NCBI GenBank assembly: GCA_965658025.1
Contig: CBFHQL010000001.1
Location: 1 to 64,000 of the forward strand
Direction: 5' to 3'
DNA: 64,000 bases
DNA from: UBA3537 sp965658025
GTDB lineage: Bacteria; Bacteroidota; Bacteroidia; Flavobacteriales; Flavobacteriaceae
Shown here: positions 59,553 through 64,000 of the stretch, one piece after another
How the letters are laid out: each line of letters opens with the position of its first letter
Numbering within the stretch: position 1 is the stretch's first letter
Notes under the pieces: generated by a model
Told to the model about the DNA's origin: nothing
Seen by the model: the letters and a program-made list of their open reading frames with translations, nothing else
Database searches by the model: none
Position numbers and translations under genes: made by a program

Positions 59553-61586
59553 CTAAAATTTTGCCTCGGCGGCTAGCATTTCATTGCTATCGGTTGAGGC
59601 TTTTTCTATAAATTCATTAATCGCTGAATTTCGCTCTTGCCCGTTTTTTAATAATTCTTTCAAAGCAATCATTACCGCAATACGTGTCCCTACTTTTTTG
59701 GCGGCTGTTCCGAAAAGGGGGGCCAATTCTTCATAAAGGACCGCTACTGAAAGCTTTTGTATCTCCGCTTTTACTTTATGTTGTTTGTGTTCAGGTAAGT
59801 TTGTGTACTTTTTGCCGAGTTGTTTTATAACATCTATCGCTTTGCGTTTGGCATGTTGTTTTACTGGCTGGCTCGTTTTTGAGTTTGTTTTTGTTTTTGT
59901 TTTTTGCTTTGCCCAACTGTCTCTTAATCCTACTGTTTTGTTAAAGACAACTTTAGAGTCGGTCGTGTCTTGGTCTACGCAAAAATATCCTATGCGTTGG
60001 AATTGAAAACGGTCATTTGGCTTTACATTAGAAATATTTGGCTCCACAAAGGCGGTGGTTTTTGTAAGTGATGAAGGGTTCAAAAAGGTCATAAAATCTT
60101 CCTCTTGGGTATCTGGTGCTTCATGAGAAAAAAGGCGATCATAGGCCCTAACTTCAGCTTCTACGGCGTGATCTACAGAGGCCCAATGCAGTGTTCCTTT
60201 TACTTTTCGAAGACTTTCTTGTGTGCCGCTACCGCTTAAGCTTTTTGAATCATAGGTACAGTGGATTTCACTTATTATCCCATCTTTGTCTTTTATTACA
60301 GATTCCGCTTTAATAATATAAGCGTTCTTTAGACGCACTTCTTTTCCAAGTGATAAACGGAAGTATTTATTGTTCGCTTCTTCTTTAAAATCGCTTTTTT
60401 CAATATATAATGTCTTAGAGAAAGGTAGTTTCCTGCTTCCTGCTTGATCATCCTCGGGATTATTTTCTGCTTCCAAAAACTCTGTTTCTCCTTCGGGGTA
60501 ATTTGTAATTACCAATTTTACTGGATCTAAAACAGCCATTATTCTTGGTGCTGTTTTGTTTAAATCTTCGCGTACACAAAATTCGAGTAGTGATACATCA
60601 ATCACATTGTCTCTTTTGGCAACACCTATAGTGTCTATAAATTTTTTGATGGCATTTGGCGTATACCCTCGACGTCTCAATCCAGAAATTGTTGGCATTC
60701 TAGGGTCGTCCCAACCAGAAACGACACCTTCTTGGACAAGTCTGAGTAATTTTCTCTTACTCATAATGGTATAACTCAGGTTTAGACGTGCGAATTCCCG
60801 TTGCTTTGGAAGTGTAGGATAATCTTCTTTACTGTACGCATAAACACAATGCTTGAACCAATTGTATAGCTCGCGGTGAGGTTTAAATTCTAAAGAGCAT
60901 AGGGAGTGTGAAATTTGTTCTATATAATCACTTTCGCCATGCGTCCAATCGTACATTGGATAGATGCACCATGTTGAGCCTGTTCTATGGTGTGGTGCGT
61001 GTAATATGCGGTACATAATAGGATCGCGCATAAGCATATTGGTGTGTTTCATGTCTATTTTAGCGCGCAAAACATGAGTACCTGCTTCGTAATCGCCATC
61101 GCGCATATGATAAAACAAGGAAAGGTTTTCTTCTGGTGTTCTGTTGCGGTAAGGGCCATCTACTCCTGGTTGAGTTGGTGTTCCTTTTTGCTCAGCCATT
61201 TGTTCGCTAGATTGTGAATCTACATAGGCTTTTCCTTCTTTGATCATTAAAACCGCCCATTCAAAAAGTTGATTAAAGTAGTCAGATGAAAAACATTCTT
61301 TGTCCCATTTGTAGCCCAGCCATGCAATATCCTTTTTTATAGCATCTACATAAGCTTGTTCTTCTTTTGTTGGGTTGGTATCGTCGAATCTTAAATTGAC
61401 AGGCGCATTGTATTTTTCACCCAAACCAAAGCTAATACCTATAGCTTTAGTATGCCCAATATGAAGATATCCATTCGGTTCTGGAGGGAATCTAAAGCGT
61501 AATTGCTCTACAGCCAACCCGTTTTTAAGGTCGTCGTCAACAATTTGTTCTATGAAATTGAGTGGTTTGTTGCTGTCTATCGCCAT
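59553..61586 (-). CDS. glnS: Glutaminyl-tRNA synthetase with C-terminal extension
   Basis: A 677-residue protein from ATG 61586 (MAIDSNKPLNF): class I synthetase with HIGH motif PNGYLHIGHTKA and KMSKS equivalent YTIMSKRKLL, anticodon-binding beta barrels to about 550, then a Lys-rich linker and a GatB/YqeY-like helical domain (about 575-677; KAEIQKLSVAVLYEEL). E. coli GlnS has 554 residues and no such tail. TTG 61619 would add 11 residues. Presence of GlnS suggests direct Gln-tRNA charging. Confidence 0.92.
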   Translation of the reverse strand: MAIDSNKPLNFIEQIVDDDLKNGLAVEQLRFRFPPEPNGYLHIGHTKAIGISFGLGEKYNAPVNLRFDDTNPTKEEQAYVDAIKKDIAWLGYKWDKECFSSDYFNQLFEWAVLMIKEGKAYVDSQSSEQMAEQKGTPTQPGVDGPYRNRTPEENLSLFYHMRDGDYEAGTHVLRAKIDMKHTNMLMRDPIMYRILHAPHHRTGSTWCIYPMYDWTHGESDYIEQISHSLCSLEFKPHRELYNWFKHCVYAYSKEDYPTLPKQREFARLNLSYTIMSKRKLLRLVQEGVVSGWDDPRMPTISGLRRRGYTPNAIKKFIDTIGVAKRDNVIDVSLLEFCVREDLNKTAPRIMAVLDPVKLVITNYPEGETEFLEAENNPEDDQAGSRKLPFSKTLYIEKSDFKEEANNKYFRLSLGKEVRLKNAYIIKAESVIKDKDGIISEIHCTYDSKSLSGSGTQESLRKVKGTLHWASVDHAVEAEVRAYDRLFSHEAPDTQEEDFMTFLNPSSLTKTTAFVEPNISNVKPNDRFQFQRIGYFCVDQDTTDSKVVFNKTVGLRDSWAKQKTKTKTNSKTSQPVKQHAKRKAIDVIKQLGKKYTNLPEHKQHKVKAEIQKLSVAVLYEELAPLFGTAAKKVGTRIAVMIALKELLKNGQERNSAINEFIEKASTDSNEMLAAEAKF

Positions 61587-61665
61587 ATGTTTTTGTGTTG
61601 AGCACATATTGTGCAACAAAATTAATCAATTAAAAAGATTGTGAATATATCTTTAAGAGAAATGT

Positions 61666-61673
61666 TACTTTTG
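61666..61673 (+). promoter_or_regulatory. -7 box of folB
   Basis: TACTTTTG is a perfect -7 element, 17 bp before the ATG at 61691. Confidence 0.5.
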
Positions 61674-61690
61674 TAGAAATAAAAAAAAGA

Positions 61691-62050
61691 ATGGGAATTA
61701 TAAAAGTTGAAAACATAAGGGTTTTTGCGCACCATGGGTGTCTAGAGGAAGAAACAATTATTGGTAGTAATTACAGGGTTGATGTTTCAGTACGCGCAGA
61801 TCTCGATAAATCGGCTCAAACGGATGCGCTTTCTGATACTGTTGATTATGTTACCTTAAACGCTATTGTTGTTGAAGAGATGGCTTGCCCTTCAAAACTT
61901 TTAGAAACTGTCGTTCAACGTATTATAAACCGTGTTTTTGAGGTGTGCCTTGAAGTAGAGTGGGTTTGGGTTTCTGTTTCAAAACTGAACCCCCCAATTG
62001 GTGGTGATGTTGAAAAGGTAACTGTTGTTTTGGAACAAAATCGAGCTTAA
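61691..62050 (+). CDS. folB: Dihydroneopterin aldolase
   Basis: A 119-residue enzyme: VFAHHGCLEEETIIGSNYRV is the family start (active Glu near 22), with DTVDYVTLNAIV and KLNPPIGGDVEKVTV. It converts dihydroneopterin in folate synthesis. It overlaps the end of the convergent lipid-kinase gene by 4 bp. Confidence 0.95.
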   Translation: MGIIKVENIRVFAHHGCLEEETIIGSNYRVDVSVRADLDKSAQTDALSDTVDYVTLNAIVVEEMACPSKLLETVVQRIINRVFEVCLEVEWVWVSVSKLNPPIGGDVEKVTVVLEQNRA

Positions 62051-62946
62051 AGCTCCGGAACAATAACATTTAGCGCCGCTTTTCTCACTGAGATTTCAAG
62101 CTCTTTTGAATCAATGGTTACAGACTCTCCATCAAGCTGAATAAGGAAGTGGTCTTCTTCTTTATTGATAACACCCATCTTTTTTGTTAAAAAATATTCT
62201 GCTTTTTTGAATTTTTTGTTTCTAAAAAAAATAATTTGTGTGGCGAATTTTAATATTTGAAAAAAAGAAAGTTGATTGGTTAATACAACATCTAGTTTGC
62301 CGTCCTGTAAAGATGCTTGGGGCGTAAAAGACATATTATACCCCATTTCGTTTGAGTTAGATATGAATAAAACGAAGGGGGTAATTGTTTTTTTAAAATC
62401 CCCAATTTCAAGGTCTACTTTTAAAGATGGGGGTTGGGACCATACTGCTTTTAAAGTAGCACGAAAATATGATATAAATTGACGCTTCTTAAGTCCAGCA
62501 TAATAATTAACGACTTTAGCTCCGACACCAATACTCATGTTGCTAAAGAATAAATATTCGTTAACGACTCCGACATCTATTTTAATTGAGTTACAGCTCT
62601 TTATAGTTTCTAATGCTTTCAACAACTCGTTGGGTATGTTTAGGTGTGCTGCTAATCCATTACCAGAACCAAATTTTATTATCCCTAAAGGTATTTGTGT
62701 GTTGACTAGTTGTGTAGCAACTTCGTTAACAGTACCATCTCCACCACAAGCGACAATAATATCAGCACTTTCTTTTATGGACCGTTTGGTCAGTGAAGAA
62801 ATATTATTTTCATGTTGCGATACTTTTAAAACCACCTCATAATCTTGGTCTTTAAATACCGACGATATAAGGTCAAGATTTAGATGGTTTTGACCTTTGC
62901 CAGAAATTGGGTTTAGAATAAAATGTATGCTTTTTTTTGTGTTCAA
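62047..62946 (-). CDS. Diacylglycerol kinase-family lipid kinase
   Basis: A 299-residue DagK/YegS-type kinase: NPISGKG at the N-terminus, ACGGDGTVNEVATQL, PLGIIKFGSGNGLAAHL, and a C-terminal beta domain with QLDGESVTID. It phosphorylates a diacylglycerol-like or sphingoid lipid. Convergent with folB. Confidence 0.9.
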   Translation of the reverse strand: MNTKKSIHFILNPISGKGQNHLNLDLISSVFKDQDYEVVLKVSQHENNISSLTKRSIKESADIIVACGGDGTVNEVATQLVNTQIPLGIIKFGSGNGLAAHLNIPNELLKALETIKSCNSIKIDVGVVNEYLFFSNMSIGVGAKVVNYYAGLKKRQFISYFRATLKAVWSQPPSLKVDLEIGDFKKTITPFVLFISNSNEMGYNMSFTPQASLQDGKLDVVLTNQLSFFQILKFATQIIFFRNKKFKKAEYFLTKKMGVINKEEDHFLIQLDGESVTIDSKELEISVRKAALNVIVPEL

Positions 62947-62992
62947 GAGTTTTGTTTGATTTGTATGTTTTAGGTATTAATTTTTATTTCTC

Positions 62993-63022
62993 TTGTGTGT
63001 CCTGTTTTTTTACGTAAATTTG
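62993..63022 (+). promoter_or_regulatory. Promoter of tRNA-Cys
   Basis: TTG (62993-62995), a 19-bp spacer and TAAATTTG (63015-63022) match the Bacteroidota consensus exactly. The tRNA begins 12 bp later. Confidence 0.8.
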
Positions 63023-63033
63023 CAATCCTTTTT

Positions 63034-63107
63034 GGCGTCTTGGCCGAGTGGCTAGGCAGAGGTCTGCAAAACCTTTTACAGCGGTTCGAATCCGCTAGAC
63101 GCCTCCA
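63034..63107 (+). tRNA. tRNA-Cys (GCA)
   Basis: The acceptor stem GGCGTCT (63034-63040) pairs with AGACGCC (63097-63103). The anticodon loop CTGCAAA gives anticodon GCA. The T-arm is GCGG-TTCGAAT-CCGC. The discriminator is T, as expected for tRNA-Cys, and CCA is encoded (63105-63107). It charges cysteine. Confidence 0.96.
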
Positions 63108-63112
63108 AAAAT

Positions 63113-63141
63113 AAAAACCACAACCTCGTTGTGGTTTTTTT
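63113..63141. terminator. Terminator after tRNA-Cys
   Basis: AAAAACCACAAC and GTTGTGGTTTTT form a stem around the loop CTC, followed by a T-run. It also terminates the minus-strand LysE gene, whose stop touches it. Confidence 0.85.
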
Positions 63142-63808
63142 ATCTAATTTCTTCTATAATTTGTGTTGGGTTTAGTTTGTCTTTAGGTAAAAATCCTTTT
63201 GTTATTAGGGTTATACCGCTAATGATTAATAATATACCTAAGGCTTTTTTTATATTCAAAATCAATCCAGTTGTTAGATAGCTCTTTAGTCGTTTTGCTA
63301 ATAAAATCTTTATAATATCCGTAAAAAAATATGCGAGAATTAATGTACAAAAAAAGATTAAGAAACGATTTATATTTCCTTCTAGGTTTGGTCCTACAAC
63401 AATGATTATTCCTAGCCAAAATACTAGAACCCCAATGTTTATAAAGTTCAATAAAAAACCCTTCATAAACAATTGAAAATAATTGTTTTTAATTGGTGCT
63501 TTTAGATTAGTTTCTAAATCTGATTTTTTGGTTTTTTTGGAGAAAATCACAACACCATAAACAGTTAATAATGTTCCTCCAAAAATATAGAGACCGGGTT
63601 GGTTACTTAAGTTTTCTAAAAGTTGATAGCTACTAAAATATGCTAATAAAATGAAGAAAATATCGGCAACAATTACTCCTAAATCAAATGCAACAGCTGC
63701 TCTAAACCCTTTTACAATACTCGTTTCTAAAAGCACAAAAAACACCGGTCCTATCATAAAAGATAAAAAGAATCCTAACGGTATGGCTGCTTGTATATCT
63801 TCTAACAC
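63140..63808 (-). CDS. LysE family amino-acid exporter
   Basis: A 222-residue membrane protein with about six helices and the LysE/RhtB start AAIPLGFFLSFMIGPVFFVLLETSIVKG. Such proteins export amino acids or related solutes; the substrate is unknown. A long insert between helices 3 and 4 is basic (KKTKKSDLETNLKA). Confidence 0.87.
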   Translation of the reverse strand: MLEDIQAAIPLGFFLSFMIGPVFFVLLETSIVKGFRAAVAFDLGVIVADIFFILLAYFSSYQLLENLSNQPGLYIFGGTLLTVYGVVIFSKKTKKSDLETNLKAPIKNNYFQLFMKGFLLNFINIGVLVFWLGIIIVVGPNLEGNINRFLIFFCTLILAYFFTDIIKILLAKRLKSYLTTGLILNIKKALGILLIISGITLITKGFLPKDKLNPTQIIEEIR

Positions 63809-63814
63809 TTGAAG

Positions 63815-64000
63815 TTAATCTTTAAAAATAATGCGTCCTCCAAAAAGTTTATTTTGTTTCAATTGTTTTGGTGTTCCATAAATCAAAACATCACCCCCTG
63901 AGAAAATCTTCACGTCCAAAACTTTTACTGTATTAACTTTTGCAACCCCTCCTGCTTTTATAAATAATGATGTATGTTGTGCTTCTGTTTTACTGCCATT
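63815..64000 (-). CDS. C-terminal end of a head-GIN domain protein (partial)
   Basis: The minus-strand frame is open to the right edge and stops at 63815-63817, giving 61 residues. Repeating short strands with Gly (IFSGGDVLIYGTPKQLKQN, FGGRI) fit the end of the DUF2807/head-GIN beta-helix found in secreted proteins of Bacteroidota. The N-terminus lies outside the window. Confidence 0.65.
   Translation of the reverse strand, partial: NGSKTEAQHTSLFIKAGGVAKVNTVKVLDVKIFSGGDVLIYGTPKQLKQNKLFGGRIIFKD

Overview
The window is a chromosomal segment of a marine-type member of the Bacteroidota, most likely family Flavobacteriaceae. Evidence: low GC; promoters with the Bacteroidota -7 box TAnnTTTG (clearest at the ompA-like gene and tRNA-Cys, where TTG-N19-TAnnTTTG is exact); few Shine-Dalgarno sequences; a complete Bat (aerotolerance) operon; the long PurF and GlnS variants usual in this group; a family resembling IPExxVDY proteins; and lipoproteins with flavobacterial signal peptides. 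No species is assigned.

Region 1 (1-11.1 kb) is accessory DNA. It holds a broken helix-turn-helix end, an acetolactate-decarboxylase-like lipoprotein, a sulfur-handling cluster on the minus strand (two YeeE/YedE half-transporters, a persulfide dioxygenase-rhodanese protein, a TauE/SafE exporter and a Crp/Fnr regulator), a small sigma-factor operon, a decayed recombinase tail, a decayed tRNA-Asn 3' half, a BspA/DUF285 repeat lipoprotein and several small membrane or lipoproteins. Five copies of a 33-bp tRNA/tmRNA-end-like repeat and a 171-bp direct repeat mark repeated integration or recombination here. The two sulfur promoters carry the same inverted repeat, GTAAC-N4-GTTAC, centred exactly 33 bp upstream of the centre of the -7 box; this suggests one regulon controlled by the adjacent Crp/Fnr protein.

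Region 2 (11.1-36.4 kb) is core genome: AddB-like and AddA-like recombination nuclease/helicase genes, a TSP3-OmpA porin, kbl, sodA, a long purF, a PfkB kinase, RNase H, purN, the acpP-fabF-rnc cluster, pyruvate kinase, dinB, a CYTH phosphatase, an ALDH7 dehydrogenase, a second OmpA protein paired with a membrane-anchored helix-hairpin-helix protein, and an AlbA_2 protein.

Region 3 (36.6-45.6 kb) is a tight eight-gene Bat operon (MoxR, DUF58, a BatD-like membrane protein, BatA, BatB, BatC, BatD, BatE), followed by a SulP transporter.

Region 4 (47.5-64 kb) holds cvpA, pheS, gpsA, tdk, alr, mscL, asd with an ABC ATPase, an aromatic amino acid hydroxylase, an SPFH protein, glnS, folB, a lipid kinase, tRNA-Cys, a LysE exporter and the end of a head-GIN protein.

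Family names come from motifs and recalled family features, not from database searches.
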